A model generated the notes under the pieces. The model had not been told where the DNA came from, made no database searches, and saw only the letters and a list, made by a program, of their open reading frames with translations. A program made the position numbers and the translations under genes. Source: an uncultured Sphingosinicella sp. (GTDB lineage Bacteria > Pseudomonadota > Alphaproteobacteria > Sphingomonadales > Sphingomonadaceae). From it: a stretch of DNA of 64,000 nucleotides. Below, piece by piece: positions 23,701-32,041 of this stretch. The stretch covers positions 1 to 64,000 of the forward strand of contig NZ_CADCWD010000051.1 in assembly GCF_902806315.1 (NCBI RefSeq). The letters run 5' to 3'. How positions within the stretch are numbered: the first letter of the stretch is position 1; each line of letters opens with the position of its first letter.

Positions 23701-24023
23701 ACCAGGAAATTCCGACGTTCGTCGGGAGCAGCCGCATCACGGTGTTCGCGGACATCGAGAACTTCCTGAACCTGCTCGACAGCGATTGGGGCGTTCAGCG
23801 CCAGGTGAACTTCCCGTATTTCGCGCCGGTGGTGAACGTGGCCTGCTTGACCGCGCCGGTTCCGACCGGAACGAATCCGACGGCCGCCCAGACGGTCACG
23901 GCACCCACCCAGACGTGCGCTCAGTATCGCTACTCGTCCTTCCAGGCGCCGGTGGAGCAGATCCAGAACCAGAACCGCCAGTCGCTTTACCAGATCCGCG
24001 TTGGTGTCCGCTTCGAGTTCTAA
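20706..24023 (+). CDS. TonB-dependent receptor with N-terminal carboxypeptidase-regulatory-like domain (Oar-like)
   Basis: Signal peptide MNKFSLFCAASALAMPVAIHAQE; SIRGSVTSGGSPVAGAAVRIVN..; TonB plug and beta barrel; C-terminal ..YQIRVGVRFEF. Confidence 0.85.
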   Translation: MNKFSLFCAASALAMPVAIHAQETTSSIRGSVTSGGSPVAGAAVRIVNVPSGTTSTATTDAEGNFNASGLRVGGPYTVTVVAPGFQEFQVTDISLTAGQPFRVPIDLASAGEEIVVTASRTGAREQSQGPITTLTREEIEGVASVQRDIRDIARRDPFANIDASNSRALEIAGQNGRLNRFSVDGVQFSDDFGLNNGGLPTARGPVPFDAIEQLSVKVAPYDVEEGDFQGGAINVVLRSGGNRFTGSAFYSYLDENLTGDKIAGTPVNLEFKSRQYGAFLSGPIIRDRLFFAVSYERTKEGDPVDEGPTGLGFANEVPRVTQATLDRISQIATTRYTFDPLGILDVANEQDEKYTAKLDWNITDDHRASLTYVHNTGTNQFTQNTSINPSSPTFGFRSQGYELREQVNSGVFQLNSQWSDPLSTELRVSYKDTNRDQSPFGGREFAQFEICLDETSVGNLTQCTQANAATGVLATPRLFFGPDISRQANDLNTENFSADFKMNFQAGAHTFKFLLGYTDIDVFNLFLQRALGDVYFDSIADFQNGRANRVRLAGAVPSLDVNAAAARFSTQTYTIGLQDDIDVTDTLQVSIGARFDLFGSDDRPPLNPNFLQRVGFSNRQTIGGLSIFQPRVGFNWKVLDRLILRGGVGVFGGGTPDVFLSNSFSNTGQLTNQVDIQRTATGCTPNPGGSAANQAAFCNAVLNDVTGRNFPAALTNFLTTNTGSLAAASTNAIDPDFDPSSLLRATLSASYEADFGPLGDGWLFGADLLYGEALRAIDYVDLRSVQIGTLPDGRPRYNAFGGLATTNQDLVLINDNRGRSMVAVARFNKDFDFGLGVGASYTFQDIEDVNAITSATAGSLYGNNAFADPNKTAYGTSIYQIRHSLKANLDFSRAFFGDYKTRFSIFGERRSGRPYSFTFRDPSTGRSPVFGTTGTGNRYLMYVPGGASDALVSYDSAATQTALNNFIDSTPGLRKYRGQIVPKNTGRSPRYTKVDLHFDQEIPTFVGSSRITVFADIENFLNLLDSDWGVQRQVNFPYFAPVVNVACLTAPVPTGTNPTAAQTVTAPTQTCAQYRYSSFQAPVEQIQNQNRQSLYQIRVGVRFEF

Positions 24024-24048
24024 ACGCGCAAAGACTAGCAGAAAGAAT

Positions 24049-24077
24049 GGCGGCGGGAGCGATCCCGCCGCCTTTTT
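24049..24077 (+). terminator. Rho-independent terminator after the TonB-dependent receptor
   Basis: GGCGGCGGGA-GCGA-TCCCGCCGCC-TTTTT. Confidence 0.85.
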
Positions 24078-26176
24078 CATTCCTCTTCGGGGGGCAGTTC
24101 CTCTGCTTCTTCCTCGACGGGCGGCGGCGGGGGAGGGGCGATCGCGCGGTCATCGCGCGGTGCGGGTTCCTCATGCTCGGGGAGCGGCTCGGGGCGGGCG
24201 GCACGCGGTTCGGGCGCGTCCTGATAATCCTCGTTCGGTTGGGTCGAGATCGTCACTTCGTCCGGCTCGATCGCGATGCCGACATCGTAACCACTGTCGC
24301 CGATCGGCACCTGGACGTTGTCGGGCAGTGTCTGGAGGACGGGCTCATATTGCTGCGGCGCCGGCAGCGCCACACGGGCGCCGCGTGTGTCGACCGCACG
24401 GGCCATGAAGTTGCGCCAGATTTGCGCGGGCAGGGTGCCGCCCGTGGTCTTGCCGAGCGGGCTGTTGTCGTCATGGCCGATCCAGACGCCGGTCACGAGA
24501 TCGCCGGCGAAGCCGATGAACAAAGCGTCGCGGCTGTCCTGGCTGGTGCCGGTCTTGCCGAAGCTGTCGATCGGAAGCGCCGCGCCGCGGCCGGTACCCT
24601 CGTGCGTCACGGCCCAGAGCAGCTCCAGCATCATCTGCCGCTCGTCGCTGTCGAAGCTGCGGCGATTAGACAGCATGCGGTCGTACCAGCTCTCCTCCAT
24701 TTCGGGCAGGCCGCGCGGCCGCACCGGATAATTGTTCGCGGACACGGCGGCATAAGCGGAAACCATCTCCATCAGGCTGACGCCCGACGTGCCGAGCGCG
24801 AGGCTGGGTTGGTTGTCGAACTCGCTGGTGACGCCGAGGTCGCGCGCCGCCTCGATCACGTTCTCGCGCCCGACCCGCTCCGACAGGCGCACCGCGGCGA
24901 CGTTGCTCGACACGGCGAACGCCTCCCGCAAGGTGATCGTCCCGCGATATATGCTCTCGTAATTTTTGGGCGACCATGTTCCGACTCGAAGCGGCTCGTC
25001 CTCGATCAGGCTTCCAGGAGTCATGCCTGCGCGAAGCGCGGCCAGATAAACGAACAGCTTGAACGCAGAACCGGGCTGACGTTTCGCCTGCGTGGCCCGA
25101 TTGAACGGGCTCTTCTTGTAGTTCTTGCCGCCGATCATGGCGACCACCCTGCCGTCGGGCCGCATCGCGACCAGCGCCACTTGCGAGCCGCCGACGCCGG
25201 CCCGGCGAACCGAGTCGACCGCCAGGCGCTGAAGCTTGTCCTCGAGTGTGGTGACGATGGTTTCACCGCCATAGCCCTCCTGAGCATAAGCCCGCGCCTC
25301 GGGGAACACCCAGTCCGCAAAATAGGTGCCGGTCGGCAGATCCTTCAGCGGACCGCGCTTCAGCGTCACGGTCGGAAGCCTTCTGGCCTCCGTCTCGCTG
25401 ATCGCGCCGGCATCGACCATTGCCCGAACGACGACCTTGCCGCGCTCACGGGCTCCCTTGAGGTTGCCGGTCGGCGCGAGCCGCGAAGGCGCCTTCACCA
25501 GGCCGGCAAGCATCGCCGCCTGGCCGACTGTCAGGTTCTCGGGCTTGCGGCTGAAATAGTGGTTCGCAGCGGCCCGGAGGCCATAGACATTGTCGCCGAA
25601 ATAGACGCTCGACAGATAGCGCGAGAGGATCTCGTCCTTGGTCAGCCAGCCTTCCAGCCAGAAAGCGAGGATGAATTCCTGCAGCTTGCGGGCGTACGTC
25701 CGGTCGGACGAGAGAAAGGCGAGCTTGGCGAGCTGCTGGCTGATCGTGCTGCCGCCTTCGACCACGCCGCCGGCCTGCAGGTTGACGACCGCCGCGCGCA
25801 TGATGCCCCACGGATCGATCCCGGTATGATCGTAGAAGCGCCTGTCTTCGATGGAAAGGAAGGCCGCGGGGACGTGCTCGGGCAGCTCCTGCACCCGCAC
25901 CGGCGCCCCGGTCACGGCGCCGCGCCGGGCGATCGGCTTGCCCTCCGCGGAGAGCAAGGTGATGCTTGGCGCGGCGATCGGCTGCAGCGACTTGGAAAGC
26001 GGCGCCGTGGTCAGCAGGTAAACGAACAGGATAGCGAACAAAGCGAGGAGGACGAGCAGGATACGCTTGTAGCGCCGCTTGTGCGCAGGCTTCAGCGGAA
26101 TGGGCTCGTCGTCGTAAAGACGAGGGTCGACAGGGCTGCCCTGCGGCAGCGTGGACGGATAATCGTTACTCAACAC
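24077..26176 (-). CDS. Penicillin-binding protein 1A-type transglycosylase/transpeptidase
   Basis: FLSIEDRRFYDHTGIDPWGIMRAAVVNLQAGGVVEGGSTISQQLAKL (GT51); KRQPGSAFKLFVYLAAL; SKTGT-type GKTGTSQDSRDA; proline/acid-rich C-tail. Confidence 0.88.
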   Translation of the reverse strand: MLSNDYPSTLPQGSPVDPRLYDDEPIPLKPAHKRRYKRILLVLLALFAILFVYLLTTAPLSKSLQPIAAPSITLLSAEGKPIARRGAVTGAPVRVQELPEHVPAAFLSIEDRRFYDHTGIDPWGIMRAAVVNLQAGGVVEGGSTISQQLAKLAFLSSDRTYARKLQEFILAFWLEGWLTKDEILSRYLSSVYFGDNVYGLRAAANHYFSRKPENLTVGQAAMLAGLVKAPSRLAPTGNLKGARERGKVVVRAMVDAGAISETEARRLPTVTLKRGPLKDLPTGTYFADWVFPEARAYAQEGYGGETIVTTLEDKLQRLAVDSVRRAGVGGSQVALVAMRPDGRVVAMIGGKNYKKSPFNRATQAKRQPGSAFKLFVYLAALRAGMTPGSLIEDEPLRVGTWSPKNYESIYRGTITLREAFAVSSNVAAVRLSERVGRENVIEAARDLGVTSEFDNQPSLALGTSGVSLMEMVSAYAAVSANNYPVRPRGLPEMEESWYDRMLSNRRSFDSDERQMMLELLWAVTHEGTGRGAALPIDSFGKTGTSQDSRDALFIGFAGDLVTGVWIGHDDNSPLGKTTGGTLPAQIWRNFMARAVDTRGARVALPAPQQYEPVLQTLPDNVQVPIGDSGYDVGIAIEPDEVTISTQPNEDYQDAPEPRAARPEPLPEHEEPAPRDDRAIAPPPPPPVEEEAEELPPEEE

Positions 26177-26269
26177 CCGGAATACTCTCCCCAGGGGCGC
26201 GAACGCACCCGCCCCGCTTGTTCCTGAACGAAGCGAGGCCGCGATTTGTTTCGCCTCGCGAAAGCGGAA

Positions 26270-26908
26270 TTAGGCTGGAGAAACGCGCCGTTCTTTCTCC
26301 CCGCGAAGCTCGGTGCGGGCAAGCCGGAGGATGCTCCAGCCGCCGGAAATGCCGAGCGCCGCCATCGTCGCGGCGACGATGATGTCAGGCCACGCGGTGC
26401 CGGTGCCGAACACACCGATTGCGGCTGCAACAACGGCGATATTGCCGATCGCGTCGTTGCGCGAACAGATCCAGACCGACTGCATGTTCGCATCGCCCGT
26501 GCGGAAGCGATAAAGCATGAGCGCGACGAAGACGTTGGCGGCCAGCGCCAGAATGCCGACTACGCCCATCGGCAGCGCTTCGGGCATGCTCCCCACCCGG
26601 ATCGCCCAGAGGCAGGCAAGGATCACCCACAAACCCAGGACGAGCAACGTCGCCCCCTTGAACAAAGCGGCGCGCGCGCGCCAAACCAGCGCAAGGCCGG
26701 CCACGCCAAGGCTGATCGCGTAATTGGCGGCGTCCGAAAAGAAATCCAGCGCATCCGCATAAAGCGCGCGCGAGTCCGCAGCAGCGCCCGCGGCCATTTC
26801 GACCAGGAACATGCCGGCATTCACGACCAACGCGATCCACAACGCCTGCCGCCAGCGCGGATCGATGCCTGCGCTCTTCGTTTCATGCGAGCAGCAATGC
26901 TGACCCAA
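26270..26908 (-). CDS. Cation diffusion facilitator-like transporter
   Basis: ALWIALVVNAGMFLVEMAAGAAADSRALYADALDFFSDAANYAISL..; CDF-like D-x3-D; Cys/His-rich N-terminus. Confidence 0.75.
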   Translation of the reverse strand: MGQHCCSHETKSAGIDPRWRQALWIALVVNAGMFLVEMAAGAAADSRALYADALDFFSDAANYAISLGVAGLALVWRARAALFKGATLLVLGLWVILACLWAIRVGSMPEALPMGVVGILALAANVFVALMLYRFRTGDANMQSVWICSRNDAIGNIAVVAAAIGVFGTGTAWPDIIVAATMAALGISGGWSILRLARTELRGEKERRVSPA

Positions 26909-27212
26909 AATCCTTCGCCTCGCAGCCGTTTAGAACAACTATATGGGGGAGAAGCCGGTCTCTGGGCAAGTAGGCGGAAGTGGCGCACGGTGGCATGAAT
27001 TTGTTTGGCACTTGGATCATCGGGCAATCCGTGTCTCGTTACGCCGCTGAAGTCTGGGCATTGTCCGATCAACAGCTTTAAGCTCTGCAGGCACCTCGGC
27101 CCCATGGAACGGCTCACCGCTGGCGCACCGTAGCGTCCCGCAGCGGCGCTAAAGGCCTGGGTAGACCGTGGGCTGTCGGACAGGAGCCGCATCGGACCCG
27201 GTGTTCGAACGC

Positions 27213-27857
27213 CTAGCCCAAGTGACCCTGCTGCAACGCCTTGAGCGCTGCCCGGGTTCGATCGCGGGCGTCGAGCTTCAGGAGGAGGCTGGAGACGTGA
27301 TTCTTCACCGTCCCCTCAGCGAGCGCCAGCAGATCGGCGATTTCCTTGTTGCTGTAGCCGGCGCAGATCAGATGCAGGACCTCACGTTCTCGAACGGTGA
27401 GCGCCTCGGGAGCATAAGTGTCTGACGGCTCCGAAGGGCTGCGGCGGATCGCGGCCATCAGGCTTTCGGTCATGGCGGGCTGAAAGGCCGTCTTGTTGTC
27501 AGCAAGGGCGCGGATGGCCTGAGCCAGGTCTTCGAGCGACACATCCTTGAGCATCAGGCCTTTGGCGCCTGCCTTGATCGCCGCGATCGCTGCGTCGCCG
27601 TCGTCGAAGGTCGTCAGAACCAATGTGGGCGGCAGCGCATCCGCATCGCGGAGCGCCTCCAGAACGGCGATGCCGCTCATCCGAGGCATGCGGATGTCGA
27701 GGAGGAGCACGTCGGGCTTCAGCTCTGGAACCTTCTCCAGTGCCTCCTCGCCGTCGCTTGCTTCTCCCACCACCTCGATGTCGGGCAGCAGTTCGAGCAG
27801 GCCGCGCACGCCCTGGCGGACAAGCATCTGATCGTCGACGAGGACGACCCTGATCAT
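27213..27857 (-). CDS. NarL/LuxR-type response regulator
   Basis: MIRVVLVDDQMLVRQGVRGLLEL..DVLLLDIRMPRMSG..; C-terminal LTVREREVLHLICAGYSNKEIADLLALAEGTVKNHVSSLLLKL. Confidence 0.9.
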   Translation of the reverse strand: MIRVVLVDDQMLVRQGVRGLLELLPDIEVVGEASDGEEALEKVPELKPDVLLLDIRMPRMSGIAVLEALRDADALPPTLVLTTFDDGDAAIAAIKAGAKGLMLKDVSLEDLAQAIRALADNKTAFQPAMTESLMAAIRRSPSEPSDTYAPEALTVREREVLHLICAGYSNKEIADLLALAEGTVKNHVSSLLLKLDARDRTRAALKALQQGHLG

Positions 27858-27881
27858 GCGGCCAGGCTCATGTGCTCAGCA

Positions 27882-29030
27882 TCATGCGGCTTGCGGCGTA
27901 CGCGAAGGCAGCCAGGCATCGACCGTGAAGCCGAAATCGCCTCCCGTTCGCACCGCCAGCTTGCCGCCGAGAGACTCCACCCGCTCGCGCATCCCGAGAA
28001 GACCCGAGCCCGGAGCCGAAGCGGCGGGCCGCGCGCTGCCGTCGTTGCGGGCGACGAGACGCACGCCTTCCCCGTCAGGGGTGACCTGAAGCCACAGGTT
28101 CGAGGCTTCAGCATGTTTGACTGCGTTGGTGATGGCTTCCTGCGCGCACCGCATCAGAGCGTGTGCCTGGTCGGGGCTGACCCGCACCTCGGGAGAAATC
28201 TCCACATGAATGGCCGGCGTCGGAACGCTGTGCGCCAGCGCTTGCAGTGCTTCCTTCAAGTCGTAGCGTTCCGCTTCGCGCAGGGTGGCGACGACGTCGC
28301 GCACTTTGGTGAGGAGGTCCCGCGACAAGCCTTTCGCCTGCATCACATGATCGTTGGCCCGGCCGGGCTCGGTGACGTGGCTTGCGATCTCGAGCTGCAG
28401 CCCGAGCGCGGTCAGCTCGTGGCCCCAGGCGTCGTGCAGTTCGCGCGAGATGCGCAGGCGCTCCGCGCTGCGAACATTGTTGGCGATGATGGCCTGTGCG
28501 GACCTCAGTTCCCGGTTCGTCTGGGCCAGGGCTCGCGACGTTTCGGCTTCCCTTCGGAGCGCTTGCGCGGTGAAAACGAACAGGAGCTGCAGCGCCAAAG
28601 ACTTGGTGAGGACCCAACACACATCAGGATTTACAGCTTGCGCGAGCGTGCCGAGAAGAAGCAAATTCTGGAAGGCGACCCAGCTCAGCGTCCTGGCGGG
28701 CCCGGCCGACATCCCAACCTGCCACGCGATAACGACGAGGAATGACGACATGCCCGCCCATGGGACTATGACGGTCATCGCGACGACGGCGGCAAGCTGG
28801 ACGCACAGCAAGGCCCAGTGCAGGCTCGTTCGCAGCTTCAGGGCCATGGCGGCAAGGACCGCCACTCCCATCACTCCGAACGGAACAAACCAAAGCGGCG
28901 ACACGGGAGCGCCGCGTATCGAACCGCCGACCCAGAATTGCGTGAGAACGGGCCAGCCATAGGCAAGCCACAGACCAAGCGCTGCGAGGCAAAAGGTCCA
29001 GTGATGCCGATATCTGAGATGCTCTGCCAT
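27882..29030 (-). CDS. Two-component sensor histidine kinase (HisKA_3 type)
   Basis: RISRELHDAWGHELTALGLQLEIA..; HATPase GSGLLGMRERVESLGGKLAV; next to the response regulator. Confidence 0.88.
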   Translation of the reverse strand: MAEHLRYRHHWTFCLAALGLWLAYGWPVLTQFWVGGSIRGAPVSPLWFVPFGVMGVAVLAAMALKLRTSLHWALLCVQLAAVVAMTVIVPWAGMSSFLVVIAWQVGMSAGPARTLSWVAFQNLLLLGTLAQAVNPDVCWVLTKSLALQLLFVFTAQALRREAETSRALAQTNRELRSAQAIIANNVRSAERLRISRELHDAWGHELTALGLQLEIASHVTEPGRANDHVMQAKGLSRDLLTKVRDVVATLREAERYDLKEALQALAHSVPTPAIHVEISPEVRVSPDQAHALMRCAQEAITNAVKHAEASNLWLQVTPDGEGVRLVARNDGSARPAASAPGSGLLGMRERVESLGGKLAVRTGGDFGFTVDAWLPSRTPQAA

Positions 29031-29093
29031 GGGGGAATTCTGCCACACAGCGTGTCCCCTTACCATAGGCCGGAAGTCACGGTCCCGAGACGC

Positions 29094-29132
29094 AAAAAAG
29101 CCCCTCTCCCGCGGAAGAAGAGAGAGGGGCTT
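29094..29132 (-). terminator. Rho-independent terminator downstream of the redoxin gene (minus strand)
   Basis: Minus strand: GCCCCTCTCTCTTCTTCCGCGGGAGAGGGGC followed by TTTTTT. Confidence 0.8.
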
Positions 29133-29174
29133 ATTCGGATCCTACACCAAGCCGGTCGCGGGTCTTGCCGGTCC

Positions 29175-29786
29175 TCAGCTGTCCTTGTACTTGACCGAGC
29201 AGCCATAAGGCCGGCTCGTCGCGACCGACACGGGCTTGCCGGCCTTCAACTCCGAAAGCGCCGCCAGCACATGGTTACGGGCATCGTTGATGTCCGCCGG
29301 GTTCGGGGTCGGCCTGTCGTCTATGCCGCCCGCATATACGAGCTTGCCCGCCTTATTGATGATGTACATGTGAGGCGTGGTGGAGGCGCCATAGGTCTTG
29401 CCGACGGCGCCGTCAGGATCGAGCAGATAGGCAGTGGGCTGCGATTTTTGCGCGGCAAAGGCCGCCTTGGCCGGCGCGGCGTTCAAATTTCCCTGCTTGC
29501 CCGACGCGCTTGAGTTGATCGACAGCCAAACGACGCCGTCCTTCTTCGCGGCGGCCTGCGTCTTCTGCATGTTGCCGCTTCCATAATGCTTCTTCACGAA
29601 GGGGCATTCCGGATTGTTCCACTCCAGCACGACCGTTTTACCACGGAAGTCGGAAAGGCTGACGGCGCGGCCGTTCGCGTCGGCGAGCCGGAAGTTGGGC
29701 GCTTGGCTGCCGATGGGCGGTGCAGCCATTGCAGGTTGGCAAGCAATCACGAACATAGCGGCGATTGGGAACAGATGCTTCATCAT
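29175..29786 (-). CDS. Periplasmic thioredoxin-like/redoxin family protein
   Basis: MMKHLFPIAAMFVIACQPAMAAPPIGSQAPNFRLADANGRAVSLSDFRGKTVVLEWNNPECPFVKKHYGSGNMQ.. . Confidence 0.8.
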   Translation of the reverse strand: MMKHLFPIAAMFVIACQPAMAAPPIGSQAPNFRLADANGRAVSLSDFRGKTVVLEWNNPECPFVKKHYGSGNMQKTQAAAKKDGVVWLSINSSASGKQGNLNAAPAKAAFAAQKSQPTAYLLDPDGAVGKTYGASTTPHMYIINKAGKLVYAGGIDDRPTPNPADINDARNHVLAALSELKAGKPVSVATSRPYGCSVKYKDS

Positions 29787-29803
29787 GGCCTCCTCTTTGG
29801 TTT

Positions 29804-31909
29804 TCAGGTTTGAAGTGAGGTCAGATCCCCGACCGTCAGGATCTGGGGCAGGATTTTCGCCTCCTGCCCTGGTGCGTAGTATATGTAGAGCGGCACGCCG
29901 GACCGGCCGTGCTGCTCGAGGAACCGCCCGATCGCGGCATCGCCCCGCGTCCAGTCTCCCGCCATCACCGCGACGTTCCGGTCCTTGAAACCCTGCGCCA
30001 CGTCCGCCCGCGACAGCACACCTTTCTCGTTCACCTTGCAGGTGATGCACCAGTCGGCGGTGAAATAGAGGAAGACCGGCCTTTGCTCGCCCCGCAGCGA
30101 AGCGAGCTTCGCCTCACTGAACGGTTCGGAATTGAGCACGGTCTGCGCCTGCGCTCCGGCAGGCGCGTCGAGCGGCACGATCAGGATCGCGGCCAAAGCG
30201 GCGGCCAGCGCCGGCGCGAGCGGCAGCCAGGCGCGGGGTCGCCCCTGCCGCACGCCGACCCACCACAGACCGAAGGCAAGGAGAATCGCGGCGCCAAGGC
30301 CCAGCGCCATCGCATCCACCCCCGCCTGCCGGCCAAGGATCCAGGCCAGCCCCAAAGCGGTCAGAAACATGGGAATGGAGAGAACGCGCCGCAGCCGGTT
30401 CATCCATGCCCCGGGCTTGGGCAGCCGGCGCCGCAATGCCGGCACGAAGCCGAGCAGCAAGAAAGGCAAGGCCAGCCCCAGCCCTAGTCCCGCGAAGATG
30501 GCGAGCGCCGCTGCCGTCGGAAGCACCAATGCAGCACCCAGGGCTGCGCCCATGAAGGGTCCGGTGCAGGGCGTCGCGACGAAGGCGGCAAGCGCGCCTG
30601 TCCAAAAGGCTCCCTGCGCACCGCCCGTGCCCGCCAGCTTGCTTCCGCCGCTGATAGCCGGAAGCTCGAACAGGCCGGCGAGATTGAGCGCAATGCCGGT
30701 GACGAGCAGCAGCAGGATCAGGATCACCCGCGGATCCTGAAGCTGGAACGCCCAGCCCACCGCCGCCCCGCCGGCACGAAGCCCGAGCAGAAAGCCGCCC
30801 AGCGCCAGACAGACAAGCACCACGCCTGCCGTATAGGAAAGGGCCTCCCGCCGCGCCGATCCCTCGTCCCCGCCTGCCTTTACGAGACTTAGGGCCTTCA
30901 AGCTCAGGATCGGAAACACGCATGGCATGATATTGAGGAGGAGGCCGCCGAGGATGGCGCCGGCCAGGGCGGCGACGATCACGCCCGGTCCGCCCTCGGT
31001 TTCCGCATCCGCAGTGCCGATCGGTTCGCCGCCAAGCGGAACGGTGCCGGGTTTGGCAGTCAGCAGCAGCCCCTGGCCTTCGCCGATCTTCAACAGCCCC
31101 TCGATGCCGGCGAGGGCAGCCGCGTTGGGGCCCGCCTTGGTCTCGACGATCAGCAGGTCGCCCTTGCGGCTTACCGCCTGGACGGCGGCATGGTCGAGGC
31201 TGCCATAGTCCAGCGGGAAGAAATAAGGGTCGGTGACGGAGACCGCGGCGGGAAGCGGCACGCCGATCCTCACCCGGCCATTCTCGACCACGAACCGCCC
31301 GTCCACGCCGATGGGCTTGGGCATCGCAGCCTCGAAGGTGTCGAAGCGTGCGTCCACCAACGCCGCGGTGCCCGCCGGACCCGCGACGACCTCCGCCGAC
31401 ACGTCGGCGCTTTCCGGCACGCAAATCTCGTCGGTGCAGGCGAGAAAATCGAGTTTTGCCCTAAGGGGCAGCCGCGTGCCCGGCGCCACGTCGGCCGCCA
31501 GCTTCAGGTCGACGAGCAAGGCATAATCGTGCTCGTAGACGTAATTCATGATGCCCGAAATCGTCAGCCGCTCCGGCACGGGATAGCGAAGCGCGCCGAC
31601 CGTCACGCCCTTCGGCAACGTCCATGCGATCGTCGCTTCCGCCCCCGCATCGCCGGGATTCTTCCAATAGCCGTGCCACCCGGGCTTCGGCTTCATCACG
31701 AAAGCGATCGGGATCGAGCCGCCCGCCGGAGCCTGCTTCGCGCCCGGCAGCAGCGACACCGCGATGTTCTTGCCGCCTGGCTGAGGAAGCTGGGCAGGCG
31801 CAGCCGTGCCGAGCAGCATGGCCGCCAAGCATGTCACCGCCCAGCAGCCGAATCCCCGCACGCAACCCGCGGCGCGAACGATCCAGTGATGTCTGCGGTG
31901 GACTTCCAT
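29804..31909 (-). CDS. DsbD-like thiol:disulfide interchange protein
   Basis: N-terminal DsbC-like domain; multi-TM DsbD core with IMPCVFPILSLK and ATPCTGPFMGAALG; C-terminal thioredoxin fold FTADWCITCKVNE. Confidence 0.85.
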   Translation of the reverse strand: MEVHRRHHWIVRAAGCVRGFGCWAVTCLAAMLLGTAAPAQLPQPGGKNIAVSLLPGAKQAPAGGSIPIAFVMKPKPGWHGYWKNPGDAGAEATIAWTLPKGVTVGALRYPVPERLTISGIMNYVYEHDYALLVDLKLAADVAPGTRLPLRAKLDFLACTDEICVPESADVSAEVVAGPAGTAALVDARFDTFEAAMPKPIGVDGRFVVENGRVRIGVPLPAAVSVTDPYFFPLDYGSLDHAAVQAVSRKGDLLIVETKAGPNAAALAGIEGLLKIGEGQGLLLTAKPGTVPLGGEPIGTADAETEGGPGVIVAALAGAILGGLLLNIMPCVFPILSLKALSLVKAGGDEGSARREALSYTAGVVLVCLALGGFLLGLRAGGAAVGWAFQLQDPRVILILLLLVTGIALNLAGLFELPAISGGSKLAGTGGAQGAFWTGALAAFVATPCTGPFMGAALGAALVLPTAAALAIFAGLGLGLALPFLLLGFVPALRRRLPKPGAWMNRLRRVLSIPMFLTALGLAWILGRQAGVDAMALGLGAAILLAFGLWWVGVRQGRPRAWLPLAPALAAALAAILIVPLDAPAGAQAQTVLNSEPFSEAKLASLRGEQRPVFLYFTADWCITCKVNEKGVLSRADVAQGFKDRNVAVMAGDWTRGDAAIGRFLEQHGRSGVPLYIYYAPGQEAKILPQILTVGDLTSLQT

Positions 31910-32041
31910 GGCGGAAAGCATGCCACGGATCGAGCCGCCTTGCCATGTGCCGAAGGTCACGGTTCGGACGTGCGACCTACGGCACTTATCCAGATCAGAA
32001 GGGAGATGCAGACGGGACGGACCAAAGTGAAGGAGTAGACA